Assembly (NCBI GenBank): GCA_903832665.1
Contig: CAILCG010000022.1
Location: forward strand, 62,001 to 126,000
Length of the DNA: 64,000 bases
Direction of reading: 5' to 3'
Source of the DNA: an uncultured Methanomicrobiales archaeon
GTDB taxonomy: Archaea; Halobacteriota; Methanomicrobia; Methanomicrobiales; Methanospirillaceae
Shown: piece after piece, positions 1 through 7,682 of the stretch
How positions within the stretch are numbered: the stretch's first letter is position 1
Layout: each line of letters starts with the position of its first letter
Position numbers and translations under genes: made by a program
The notes under the pieces: model-generated
What the model saw: only the letters and a program-made list of their open reading frames with translations
What the model was told of the DNA's origin: nothing
The model's database searches: none

Positions 1-632
1 ACAGTGCCAATCCCTGTGGTTTGTCCGTACTGGTCTTCCTGTTGATCCCGATGGCAGCAGCCGGAAGCAGGAGGCGTATCCTGCTTATCGGCGGTGCCTA
101 CATCCCCGCGATGTTCTTGTTCCATCTTCTGGTGGGAATGGGACTTTTCTCGGCCATCTCCTCCACCGGGCTTTCACGGGAATTCGCCACTATAGGGGGA
201 GCCATTGCCCTTCTCCTTGGGATCATAACCATTGCCGATGTGCTCTGGAACAAGGAACATTTTATCCTGTCCATACCGGAATCCCAGAAAGGAATGCTCG
301 GGAATTATATCCGCGCCGCATCCATTCCGGCAGCATTTGTGCTGGGGATCCTTGCCGGCATTCTTGGTTTTTCCTGTACCGGGGGGATCTATATCAGCAT
401 CGTTGGTCTTATAAGCCAGAAGATGACGTTCATGACCGGGCTGCCCTGGCTCGTGTTGTATAACCTGATCTATATTCTCCCCCTGGTCCTGATCACCCTC
501 ATTGTTGCGTATGGCATATCCCCGGAACGGGCTGACTGCATGAGGGAAAAGTACAAGCGGCCTGTCCGGATGATCATCGGTTTGATCCTGGTTGCTCTAG
601 GGGCGGTTATCCTGCTCGGGTGGATTGGATAG
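1..632 (+). CDS. CcdA/DsbD-type transmembrane thiol-electron transporter, 5' truncated
   Basis: The reading frame is open from the window edge, so the gene starts outside. The first visible residues read SANPCGLSV, matching the Asn-Pro-Cys motif of the first helix of CcdA/DsbD electron transporters, and a second conserved Cys lies in FSCTGG about 120 residues later. About six hydrophobic segments follow one another. Proteins of this family move reducing equivalents from cytoplasmic thioredoxin across the membrane by a Cys pair. A TTG at 21 could be mistaken for a start but lies inside the NPC motif region. The gene ends in TAG and the next gene follows about 40 bases on. Family assignment is firm; the physiological partner is unknown. 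Confidence 0.8.
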   Translation, partial: SANPCGLSVLVFLLIPMAAAGSRRRILLIGGAYIPAMFLFHLLVGMGLFSAISSTGLSREFATIGGAIALLLGIITIADVLWNKEHFILSIPESQKGMLGNYIRAASIPAAFVLGILAGILGFSCTGGIYISIVGLISQKMTFMTGLPWLVLYNLIYILPLVLITLIVAYGISPERADCMREKYKRPVRMIIGLILVALGAVILLGWIG

Positions 633-675
633 ACAGACAAACAACCATTTAACCCACTACCCCCGACACTTATCC

Positions 676-1532
676 ATGCCTCCGGGCGAACACGTCAATA
701 TCATCAGTGCCGGTGAAAACATCCATACCGCGTACCCGGCCATCTTTCGTATACTTCCGACCATTACCCGGACGTACGTCCTTGCGGACAACTCCGTGTA
801 CGAACTCTCATCCAACCCTGAAGTGGAGAAGGGACGAGCCGCAACCCGTGAGGCGGTCGCGGCGGTGAAGGAGATCTCCGCATCGCTCTCCATCCCATTC
901 TCCCATGAACTCATCTATCAGCCCATGTATCCTTCTGTCCGCGATACGGTCATTAAGATCCATCACGGGTGCCCGGAGCGAGATTTACGTTCGACATCTC
1001 GGGCGGGTCAAAACCCCTCAGCAACGCACTTTTTGCAATCTCATCCTGGCTGGAGGGGGATGTGTATTCTGCCTTTGATCAGAGGACCCCGCGAAGCATC
1101 CCGCTCCCAAAGCGTTCTGTGCGGACCCTGCTTGCCAATCCCAACTACCAGATGATTCTCGCCATCCTGCTCCGGACGGGAAAGAAGAATGCGACGGTTG
1201 TTCCTGCGGAATGGGTATCCCGGCAGTATATTTTCAAACAGCTCTTCACGTTCTATGTCCCATCCCGCACCAAAAAAGCAAAACCGGATGATCCACTGGT
1301 GCAACCCGCGAAGCTCAGGAAAGGCCGCAAGCCGTTTGCCGAGCTCACGCATGGTACATTCTCGGATTTCATGCGGACGCTGGTTGATACAGAGCTGATC
1401 GATGAGGAGGTCTCTCAGGAGGCTGGCCGTGAGAAGATGTTCAGGATCACGGAAAGTGGCGAGATCGCATTCCGGTTCTTTTCCGATCCTTCCACAAATT
1501 CCCTTATCCAGACACTACTGAACAAAGTCTGA
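676..1532 (+). pseudogene. CARF-like/winged-helix regulatory protein, interrupted by a frameshift near 967-969
   Basis: Two overlapping frames make one protein. The first (676 to about 968) carries a Rossmann-like segment with a buried strand (RTYVLADNSVYEL) and ends near KIHH. The second continues with PGARFTFDISGG, a Ser-Gly-Gly turn typical of CARF-like nucleotide-binding domains, and finishes with a C-terminal helix-turn-helix/winged-helix region (THGTFSDFMRTL...ITESGEIAFRFF). Adding one G to the GGG at 967-969 joins them in frame as about 285 residues. CARF-wHTH proteins are ligand-sensing transcription factors, often but not always linked to CRISPR systems; no CRISPR array or cas gene is visible here. 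A consensus error is as likely as real decay. The start ATG at 676 has no obvious ribosome binding site. Confidence 0.6.
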
Positions 1533-1533
1533 A

Positions 1534-1555
1534 CCGGTCCCGGCCGCTTTTTTTA
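1534..1555 (+). terminator. Probable terminator after the CARF-like gene
   Basis: A GC-rich stretch (ccggtcccggccg) directly after the stop codon is followed by a run of seven T. Archaeal termination mainly needs the T tract. Confidence 0.5.
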
Positions 1556-1947
1556 TCAGGGTCCAGCAAAAAGTTCCGGCAAATTTTTTTCAATCGCGCA
1601 CTGGGGTGTCAGTTAACGAACCATGACACGGATAATTATCCGCGGCGCGGATGTACAACTGACACCAGATTTTTTTTACCGACGTGAACGTTTTGACCGG
1701 ATTGCGTTTTCTCCGGAAAAATTGCAACTCGTGCAGAATCGAAAATTTTTCAATCGCGATCGCAGCTCCGGTTTTTTTATTTCAATCGATCCCTGACTTT
1801 CAAAAAATTTCCGGAAATCGATCCGTAACGTGACTCATATTCGCTAAAAAAGCCGGTCTGTATTTTTGGGAAGTGGACCCGGATAAACCGCAGGATGATG
1901 CAAAAACGGTGGGATAGATCGGGTAACGGTCTGAATACCCAGAATAA
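1556..1947. other. Geneless A/T-rich spacer with repeats
   Basis: About 390 bases between the CARF-like gene and the 3' end of chorismate mutase. No reading frame here looks coding. It holds an inverted repeat with a nested palindrome (1601-1668) and two copies of a T-run followed by caatcgcg (1584-1598 and 1745-1758), with a third partial copy (ttcaatcgat) near 1780. Several T runs on both strands could stop transcription from either side. Confidence 0.6.
1601..1668. repeat. Inverted repeat enclosing a 14-bp perfect palindrome
   Basis: Left arm ctggggtgtcagtt (1601-1614) and right arm aactgacaccag (1657-1668) are complementary over 12 bases with two unpaired G. Between them lies the perfect palindrome cggataattatccg (1629-1642). 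The right arm is followed by a T run (1671-1677). It could be a protein-binding site or a structured transcript end. Confidence 0.6.
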
Positions 1948-2232
1948 TCAGGGTAGATTTCCATCCCCGGAACACTCCCGCTGGCGCTCCTCGCTCATGG
2001 TAATGAGCTGCTCGAATATCTTCTGGACAGCGACCGGATCGATCTTGGCCTCAACCGCCTGGTCAAAGACAGAATTCAGCACCTCCGATGCTCGGTGCGC
2101 ATCGTGAACCGGCAGACCCGCGTGAATTTTTATCTGTGCAATCTTGAGCGCAAGTGCCTGCCGGTGTGCAATGAGCCGGATGATCTCGGTGTCTGTCTTG
2201 GTGATCTCTGCCCGTAAGGTCTCCAGGGACAT
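1948..2232 (-). CDS. Chorismate mutase, AroQ type
   Basis: A 94-residue single-domain, all-helical protein that fits the AroQ class, which converts chorismate to prephenate, the branch point towards phenylalanine and tyrosine. It shows the usual first helix with LRAEITKTDTEIIRLIAHR, where the Arg and Lys residues contact substrate, followed by a KIAQIK segment and a last helix with a Gln-rich FEQLITMSEERQ. Length matches stand-alone archaeal mutases. It is transcribed away from the M50 protease gene that begins about 100 bases off. No other aromatic-pathway gene is nearby. Confidence 0.88.
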   Translation of the reverse strand: MSLETLRAEITKTDTEIIRLIAHRQALALKIAQIKIHAGLPVHDAHRASEVLNSVFDQAVEAKIDPVAVQKIFEQLITMSEERQRECSGDGNLP

Positions 2233-2329
2233 AACTATACATCTTTTGATTCTTCACATAAACGTGTTTATCATCGCCTTAACGCTAAAGCAGATATCGC
2301 AGGAGCACCCTATCTGATCCGGTGATTTC

Positions 2330-2974
2330 ATGCTCGAACGCATCTCCCGAAAGGAAGAATTTGATCTTTTTACCGCGTGGATAGCGATATCCATCTCCTT
2401 TGCGATCATCAAGATCGCGCCCTATGGCATAACCGGGCCTGTCCGATCGATCGATCCCGTTGCTGCACTGATCTTTTTCGGTATCGCCCTCCTGACTGCC
2501 GGCATCGGCTTTATCCTGCACGAGATGGCCCACAAGTTTACCGCGATACGATTCGGATACTGGGCAGAATTCCGGAAAGACAACACCATGCTGCTCTTTG
2601 CGGTCCTTCTTGCGGCTCTTGTAGGGTTCGTCTTTGCTGCCCCGGGAGCGACTGTCATCTATAGTAATTCCGGGAGTGGACAGGGCCTGACCAAGCGGGA
2701 GAATGGTATCATCTCGGCATCCGGGCCTATCGTTAACCTCCTGCTGTGTATCCCATTTGCGGGACTGGTGCTGATCGGGGGCACTTCTCCCGGTGGCCTG
2801 CTGACGTATATCGGTATATTCGGAATCCAGATCAATGCGATGATTGCCGCGTTCAACCTGCTCCCGATCAGTGTCCTTGATGGCAGAAAAGTTATGGCCT
2901 GGAATATTCCGATCTTTGCGGTTCTGATTATTGCGTCGTTCGGGACGCTCGTGGCATCGTTCTACATGCTCTGA
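2330..2974 (+). CDS. M50 family (site-2-protease-like) membrane metalloprotease
   Basis: A 214-residue polytopic protein with about six hydrophobic segments. The zinc site HEMAH lies at about residues 64-68 in a membrane helix, and the second M50 motif appears as NLLPISVLDGRKV near residue 180, giving the Asp ligand. This is the compact archaeal M50 form without PDZ or CBS domains. Such enzymes cut substrates within the membrane; the target is unknown. The start ATG follows ggtgat, a weak ribosome binding site. It sits alone between divergent chorismate mutase and a convergent flavoprotein gene. A second, longer M50 paralogue is at 20744. Confidence 0.85.
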   Translation: MLERISRKEEFDLFTAWIAISISFAIIKIAPYGITGPVRSIDPVAALIFFGIALLTAGIGFILHEMAHKFTAIRFGYWAEFRKDNTMLLFAVLLAALVGFVFAAPGATVIYSNSGSGQGLTKRENGIISASGPIVNLLLCIPFAGLVLIGGTSPGGLLTYIGIFGIQINAMIAAFNLLPISVLDGRKVMAWNIPIFAVLIIASFGTLVASFYML

Positions 2975-3029
2975 TTCAATAATTTTTTTTAAAAACAATA
3001 TTTCAAAAAAATGTGGGTGAAACGCCCAT

Positions 3030-3635
3030 TCAATCCACTTTTATCTTTTCAATAACCCCGACTACGTTCTGCCCCTTCTCAAATGCATCCTTAAGCGCAG
3101 TCGGGTGATTTTTGATCCCCTTGAATTCGTCCATATTATTGGCAATGATATTGTCATAATATTCAAATCCGGTGCCGTTGAAGATGGCGGTGATGGCCGG
3201 AAATGCCCCGTCGAAGACATGATCCCAGTTCTGCCCGGCCGTAGAGATGAAGAGCCCCTTGTGACGTTTGATGTGATCATCGGGAAAATAAAGGGTTTTT
3301 AAGATGAACTTCCGGGCCCAGAGATACTGCCCCCGGTCGATCAGCCCCTTGAGTTCTGCAGTGATACCCATCGTATAAATGGGAGAGGCGACCGCAATAC
3401 AATCCGATGCCAGTATTTTTTCAAATACCGCGATGGCATCATCCTTCACCACGCACTGGCCCGTTTTATGGCAGGCATTGCACCCCCGGCAGGGAGCATA
3501 GTTGAGATCCTTGAGTACGATCTTCTCCACTGATGCTCCGGCTGCCCGTGCCCCCTCTAAGAAACTATCGAGCAGGGTTTCTGTATTCCCGTGCCGGTGT
3601 GGGCTTCCGGATATGCCTAGGACGGTTACGGTCAT
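3030..3635 (-). CDS. Iron-sulfur flavoprotein (Isf-like NADPH-dependent FMN reductase family)
   Basis: A 201-residue flavodoxin-fold protein. The N-terminus has the FMN-phosphate loop GSPHRHGNTE, and the cluster motif CRGCNACHKTGQC (about residues 47-59) fits the compact Cx2Cx2Cx5C pattern of methanogen Isf, which binds a 4Fe-4S cluster. Isf proteins accept electrons from ferredoxin and can reduce oxygen or peroxide. The start codon is four bases from the stop of an upstream paralogue (3640-4254) in the same direction, so the two are probably co-transcribed and arose by tandem duplication. Confidence 0.88.
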   Translation of the reverse strand: MTVTVLGISGSPHRHGNTETLLDSFLEGARAAGASVEKIVLKDLNYAPCRGCNACHKTGQCVVKDDAIAVFEKILASDCIAVASPIYTMGITAELKGLIDRGQYLWARKFILKTLYFPDDHIKRHKGLFISTAGQNWDHVFDGAFPAITAIFNGTGFEYYDNIIANNMDEFKGIKNHPTALKDAFEKGQNVVGVIEKIKVD

Positions 3636-3639
3636 ATTT

Positions 3640-4254
3640 TCACGCTGCGAGTCGTTTTTTGATCTCGGTCAGTATGGTTTTACCGAGTTTCTCGGCATCT
3701 GCCCGTGCAGTGGGGTGCTTCTCGATTGCCCCTTTCTCATCCACATTATTGATCATCAGGTAGCTGATGTCTGCGTCCTTTATGTCAATGACATGGTAGA
3801 AGCATTTCACCGAGGGTACGGCAGCATCAAAGACATGGTCCCAGTTCTGCCCGGCAGAAGCAAGGAACACCCCGAGCCTCTTTCCCTTGCGTTCAGGAGG
3901 AACGATGGGAAGTTTGAGCACATATTTTCGTGAGCGGAAGACCTGTGCCCGGTCGATCAGGGCCTTGGCCTGCGAAGCGATACCCATACAGAATATTGGC
4001 GAGGAGAGCAGGATGATGTCAGCCGCGATGATCTTGTCATGATATATTGTCATTCCATCGGGCTGCACACATTTATTCAGTTTCTCGCACGCATTGCATC
4101 CCTTGCAGGGATTGATATTGGCCTCCGTCAGGGCAACTTTCTCGATGACCACGTCCGGGTCAGCGATCATCCCGCCCAGTACCCAGTCCAGCAGCGTCTC
4201 GGAGTTGCCATGCCTGTGGGGACTTCCGGCAAAGGCCAGGACTTTGATCGGCAT
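3640..4254 (-). CDS. Iron-sulfur flavoprotein (Isf-like), tandem paralogue
   Basis: About 204 residues from the chosen start, closely related to the downstream gene: GSPHRHGNSETLLD at the FMN loop and CKGCNACEKLNKC as the 4Fe-4S motif. The open frame extends upstream to 4380, but those 42 residues are unlike the family and the ATG at 4254 opens directly on the beta strand MPIKVLAFAGS, so I prefer the short form. A role in electron transfer or oxygen/peroxide reduction is inferred from the family and from the peroxiredoxin, rubrerythrin and desulforedoxin-like genes nearby. Confidence 0.87.
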   Translation of the reverse strand: MPIKVLAFAGSPHRHGNSETLLDWVLGGMIADPDVVIEKVALTEANINPCKGCNACEKLNKCVQPDGMTIYHDKIIAADIILLSSPIFCMGIASQAKALIDRAQVFRSRKYVLKLPIVPPERKGKRLGVFLASAGQNWDHVFDAAVPSVKCFYHVIDIKDADISYLMINNVDEKGAIEKHPTARADAEKLGKTILTEIKKRLAA

Positions 4255-4468
4255 ATCCGTATCTTTGTCATGTGCCGTAAAAAAGGATTGGATGGTTCCG
4301 GGATGAAGCATACCCCAGTGGCAAACAGGAAGTTGTATCGCGGTTCTCTTGTATCTTTCCTGAGCATCCCGGAAGAACAAATTCTCCGGAAATGGTTGTT
4401 ACATCAAACAAGTGATTGAGCCCGATACCTGCACGCTTTAATTAATAAAAAAAGAGATTTTCCCTGTT

Positions 4469-5113
4469 TCATACTTTTTTGAAACAGAGGTACCAGTCTT
4501 TGCACTCGTACCCTTCGCTTGGGCGCTTGTCCATTTCGGCTGTTGTCTTTGGCGGGGGCACGACTACTTTCTCGCCGGGCTGCCAGTTCGCGGGTGTCGA
4601 GACTTTGAACTTGTCCGTCGTCTGGAGTGCCTTGACCAGCCGGATGATCTCTGGCATGAACCGCCCGTTCTGGAGCGGGTAATAGATCATTGCCCGCATG
4701 ACCCCTTTATCGTCGATGAAAAAGACGCAGCGGACCGCGGCAGTCGAGGACTGTCCCGGGTGGATCATACCGTACTTCTTTGCCACCTTCATGGTGAGAT
4801 CGGCGATGATGGGAAAGGGGATGGTAACTCCCATCTTCTCCTTGATCGCGTGCACCCATGCGAGATGCGCCGATATGCTGTCAACCGACAGGCCTATCAG
4901 CTGGACGTTGAGGGCCTGAAGTTCATCGTAAATCTGTGCAAACGCCATAAATTCCGTGGTGCACACCGGTGTGAAGTCCGCCGGGTGCGAGAAGAGCACA
5001 ACCCATTTCCTTTTCAGGGATGAGAGGGTGATTGGCCCATGGGTTGTTTCCGCTTCGAAATCCGGCGCGGGTTCTCCGAGAACGGGGAACGTGATACAGG
5101 TATCGTCTTCCAT
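4469..5113 (-). CDS. Peroxiredoxin, archaeal Prx6-like with C-terminal Cys pair
   Basis: A 214-residue AhpC/TSA-fold peroxidase. The peroxidatic cysteine is in PADFTPVCTTEF (about residue 50). The C-terminal extension typical of Prx6-type archaeal enzymes carries two more cysteines in ECKDWYLC, spaced by six positions as in the Aeropyrum enzyme, so a resolving Cys is available. It reduces hydrogen peroxide or organic peroxides with thioredoxin-like donors. It is the last gene of a three-gene operon with an AhpD-fold protein and a desulforedoxin-like protein upstream (gaps 21 and 7 bases). Confidence 0.92.
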   Translation of the reverse strand: MEDDTCITFPVLGEPAPDFEAETTHGPITLSSLKRKWVVLFSHPADFTPVCTTEFMAFAQIYDELQALNVQLIGLSVDSISAHLAWVHAIKEKMGVTIPFPIIADLTMKVAKKYGMIHPGQSSTAAVRCVFFIDDKGVMRAMIYYPLQNGRFMPEIIRLVKALQTTDKFKVSTPANWQPGEKVVVPPPKTTAEMDKRPSEGYECKDWYLCFKKV

Positions 5114-5134
5114 GATGTTTCACCCCGGAATGGA

Positions 5135-5554
5135 TTATGGCATTACCTCGTCGAGCTGGGCTTTGCCGTACACATATGCAGGCATACCGGAGAGCAGGAA
5201 GGTGACACGGAGCGCCTCTTCGACCTCTCCTTTCGTAACCCCGATATTTTTGGCCCCGGCCAGCTGGGCGCGGACAGCATGCTGGTCACGCATTGCGGCT
5301 GCAATTGCAATGGCGATCAGTTTCTTGGTCTTACCGGAGATCTTGCCATCGTCCCAGATGTGCTGCTCGAACTTCATGACCAGATTGAACATCTCGGGCT
5401 CCTTCGTGGTCAGTTCCTTGAAAAACTTCGGCACTTTTCCGATCTTCATCTCAAGGGTCTTAAGTTCCTTTGCCGATCCTTTCATTGCAACCGGTTTTTT
5501 TGCGGGTGCTGGTTTGACTGCCGTTTTTTTAGCAACTGCTTTTTTCACTGCCAT
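5135..5554 (-). CDS. Carboxymuconolactone decarboxylase (AhpD-fold) family protein with basic N-terminal tail
   Basis: A 139-residue protein. Residues 1-30 are a Lys/Ala/Pro-rich low-complexity tail (repeated KKxA/PAKK units), followed by a helical AhpD/CMD domain. In AhpD-type peroxidases the CxxC and a following His do the chemistry; here the matching stretch reads DQHAVRAQ, so both cysteines and the His are replaced and classical peroxidase chemistry is unlikely. The tail resembles nucleic-acid-binding or surface-charge tails. It is co-directional with the downstream peroxiredoxin gene and the upstream desulforedoxin-like gene, pointing to a supporting role in oxidant defence. Confidence 0.8.
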   Translation of the reverse strand: MAVKKAVAKKTAVKPAPAKKPVAMKGSAKELKTLEMKIGKVPKFFKELTTKEPEMFNLVMKFEQHIWDDGKISGKTKKLIAIAIAAAMRDQHAVRAQLAGAKNIGVTKGEVEEALRVTFLLSGMPAYVYGKAQLDEVMP

Positions 5555-5561
5555 AACTTAT

Positions 5562-5687
5562 TCACTCCTCTAATTGCATAGGTTCCCCGCAGCAGATCAG
5601 TTCCCCGCCGCCGGACTCTTTTACCACCACTACATTTCCACAGATCTCACACTTAAAGACCTGTCCTTCTTTCGAGACATTTACCAT
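5562..5687 (-). CDS. Desulforedoxin-like FeS4 mini-protein (41 aa)
   Basis: A 41-residue ORF with a good ribosome binding site (gagg about 8 bases before ATG). It reads with CEICGN early and ICCGEPM near the end: four cysteines in the CxxC ... CC order of desulforedoxin and the N-terminal domain of desulfoferrodoxin, which hold a single iron. There is no superoxide-reductase domain after it; the frame stops and the AhpD-like gene begins 7 bases later. It may act as a small electron carrier for peroxide or superoxide reduction in this operon. Confidence 0.82.
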   Translation of the reverse strand: MVNVSKEGQVFKCEICGNVVVVKESGGGELICCGEPMQLEE

Positions 5688-5805
5688 GGAGTGTTCCTCG
5701 TTACTGGTTCGGATAAACCTGGGAGCAGGCATTTTGCATGCATGTTTTTTGGGATCTCCCAGAAGTCACATGTGCCGTACTGTACCCGAAAAGAAAAATG
5801 GAAAA

Positions 5806-6057
5806 TTATATGTTGCTCTTGCCGCGCTTTGGCGGGTTCTTCACATCGTCCGCCGTCTTGATGTCCGGGCGGATGTGGGTCATGGGGAAGCACTGGTATT
5901 CTTCACAGGAGCAGGCAGGACATTTCCGAAGATCCTGTTCACTCTTGTCAAGAGCAAGTTCCTTCCCGCAATCTAAGCAGACATATTTGCCGGGCCCGAC
6001 TTTCTGTCCTGCACTGTACGACTTATTTTCGGTCAAATAATTCACCAAAGTTCTCAT
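5806..6057 (-). CDS. Small zinc-ribbon protein
   Basis: An 83-residue protein with two CxxC knuckles, YVCLDCGKEL (about residue 26) and LRKCPACSCEE (about residue 44), the arrangement of a zinc ribbon or rubredoxin-like fold. The remaining C-terminus is Lys/Pro-rich and probably flexible. It is divergent from the flavoprotein gene at 6178. Function is unknown; zinc binding is inferred from the cysteine spacing, and its place among redox genes is suggestive only. Confidence 0.72.
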   Translation of the reverse strand: MRTLVNYLTENKSYSAGQKVGPGKYVCLDCGKELALDKSEQDLRKCPACSCEEYQCFPMTHIRPDIKTADDVKNPPKRGKSNI

Positions 6058-6177
6058 TCACGTCAAAGATATATATGGGTTGTGTTGATGCCTCCGGTTT
6101 TGAAACATCTTTTCCATTTTTTAGACGTGCAGGATCCGATGCAAAGGTATATGCCCCGTTTTCACGTCTACTGTTGT

Positions 6178-6771
6178 ATGGGAAAGAAGGTGATCGGCCT
6201 CCTGGGGAGCCCCTTGTCTGATGGCAATACGGCGAAATTGCTTGAATGGGCGCTCAAGGGTGCTGAGGATGCTGGTTGCATGGTAGAGAAAATTGAAGTC
6301 GCTTCTCTCGATTTCCAGGGCTGCATGGAGATGATGTTCTGCAGAGATCATGAGACCTGCATCATGGATGATGATATGCAGCAGATCTATCCCAAATTCC
6401 GGGAGTTGGACGGCCTCATCATTGCCACACCGGTCATGACGATGGGAATTCCCGGAAAACTCAAGTCCCTTATCGACCGGTTCCAGGTCTTTTTCATGGC
6501 AAAGTATATGCGGAACAAATCCCTCATACCAGTAGAACGGAAAGCGGAACGAAAGGGACTTTTCATCGGTATTTCCGGTATGAAGATCCCTGAAGTTTTT
6601 ATCGGGGCAAAATTTACCGTCGAGGCCTTTTTCGACATCCTCGACTGCCAGTACTTTGGTGAACTGTTGATCAACGATATGGACACGATCCGTGATATTA
6701 CGAAACGGGCGGATCTGCTCGAGGCTGCTTACCAGAAAGGGTACGCCCTTGGAAAATTGCTGACCGGGTAG
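6178..6771 (+). CDS. Isf-like flavodoxin-fold reductase with an altered cluster motif
   Basis: About 197 residues from the ATG at 6178, which opens on MGKKVIGLLGSPLSDGNT, the FMN loop; the open frame reaches back to 6082 but that part is not family-like. It is a third paralogue of the genes at 3030 and 3640. The cluster region reads CMEMMFCRDHETC, that is Cx2MX2Cx5C: the spacing is exactly that of Isf but the second cysteine is Met. It may bind a 3-Cys cluster, a different cofactor, or none. The FMN domain appears intact. Confidence 0.82.
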   Translation: MGKKVIGLLGSPLSDGNTAKLLEWALKGAEDAGCMVEKIEVASLDFQGCMEMMFCRDHETCIMDDDMQQIYPKFRELDGLIIATPVMTMGIPGKLKSLIDRFQVFFMAKYMRNKSLIPVERKAERKGLFIGISGMKIPEVFIGAKFTVEAFFDILDCQYFGELLINDMDTIRDITKRADLLEAAYQKGYALGKLLTG

Positions 6772-6846
6772 ACTTCTGTTTCCAGGCAGTTTTTCTTGCG
6801 CAATCCAATTGTTGGAGGAATACGTTGGATTATTTCCTTCGATTCG

Positions 6847-7518
6847 CTAGAGGAGTCCCAGTTCCTTCATGCTCAGGTAACTGCTCTTTGTCACAATGAT
6901 GTGATCGATCAGCTGGATGCCCAGCAGTAATCCCGCCTCCCTGAGCTGGGTGGTGACGGCAATATCCTGCGGGCTGGGTTCGAGCGAACCGGATGGATGA
7001 TTGTGCACGCAGATGATCGATGCCGTCCGGTCGGTGATCGCTTCTGCATAGACTTCCCGCGGGTGGACAAGGCTGTGGTTGAGCAGGCCGACAGTGATGG
7101 TTCTGCTGACAAGTACCTCTCCCGCGCCATTCAGTGCGATACAGAGGAAACGCTCCTGTTTTTTGTCCCGCATTTCCGCTACCACAGCGATGGTGAGGAT
7201 ATCCTGTGGTCTTGTCACTTTTACCGTGCTGTCATGCGGTGCACAATAGCGGCGTCCCAGCTCAAAACACGCGGTGATCTGGGCTGCCTTTGACGGTCCT
7301 ATCCCCTTGAGGGAGATCAGGTCTTCATACAGGATCGTACCCTGGTGATCCTTTACCAGCCCACAGATCTCTTTTGCCATCTCCCGGACGTCCTTGCCCT
7401 GCGTACCCCGGCCGAGGATCGATTCGATCAGTTCCTGTTCGGTAAGTGATGCCACTCCTTTCTTGGCAATCTTTTCGCGGGGTCTGTCCAGCATGGGGAC
7501 ATCTTTCATCTTTTTCAT
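6847..7518 (-). CDS. radC: RadC/UPF0758 family JAMM-motif protein
   Basis: A 223-residue protein. The N-terminal part has a helix-hairpin-helix (LKGIGPSKAAQI, about residues 69-80) and the C-terminal MPN domain has the metal-site signature HNHPSGSLEPSPQD with His, His, Ser and Asp in canonical spacing. RadC was historically named for DNA repair, but its actual role is unresolved; the family is mainly bacterial and occurs in some methanogens. Length matches the family. It is divergently transcribed from rubrerythrin. Confidence 0.92.
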   Translation of the reverse strand: MKKMKDVPMLDRPREKIAKKGVASLTEQELIESILGRGTQGKDVREMAKEICGLVKDHQGTILYEDLISLKGIGPSKAAQITACFELGRRYCAPHDSTVKVTRPQDILTIAVVAEMRDKKQERFLCIALNGAGEVLVSRTITVGLLNHSLVHPREVYAEAITDRTASIICVHNHPSGSLEPSPQDIAVTTQLREAGLLLGIQLIDHIIVTKSSYLSMKELGLL

Positions 7519-7682
7519 GGTAAAAATCCGTCAGGCAGGAAATGGCAAGCCCGGAACCCTGTGGTGTGTTTGGGGTTCTTGTTTAGAACAGGAAAAATCT
7601 TTCTTATTGGTAGTGGGAATAATCAGTTCCGTTCTGCCCCATGAAGAATCTTTAAGTCAAAAGCTCTCCATATCCTATACTT

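Noticed and set aside
2285-2998. 237-codon antisense frame under the first M50 gene
   Set aside because: Composition (Arg/Asp/His-rich, repetitive) is that of antisense to membrane helices; the M50 motifs on the plus strand are clear.
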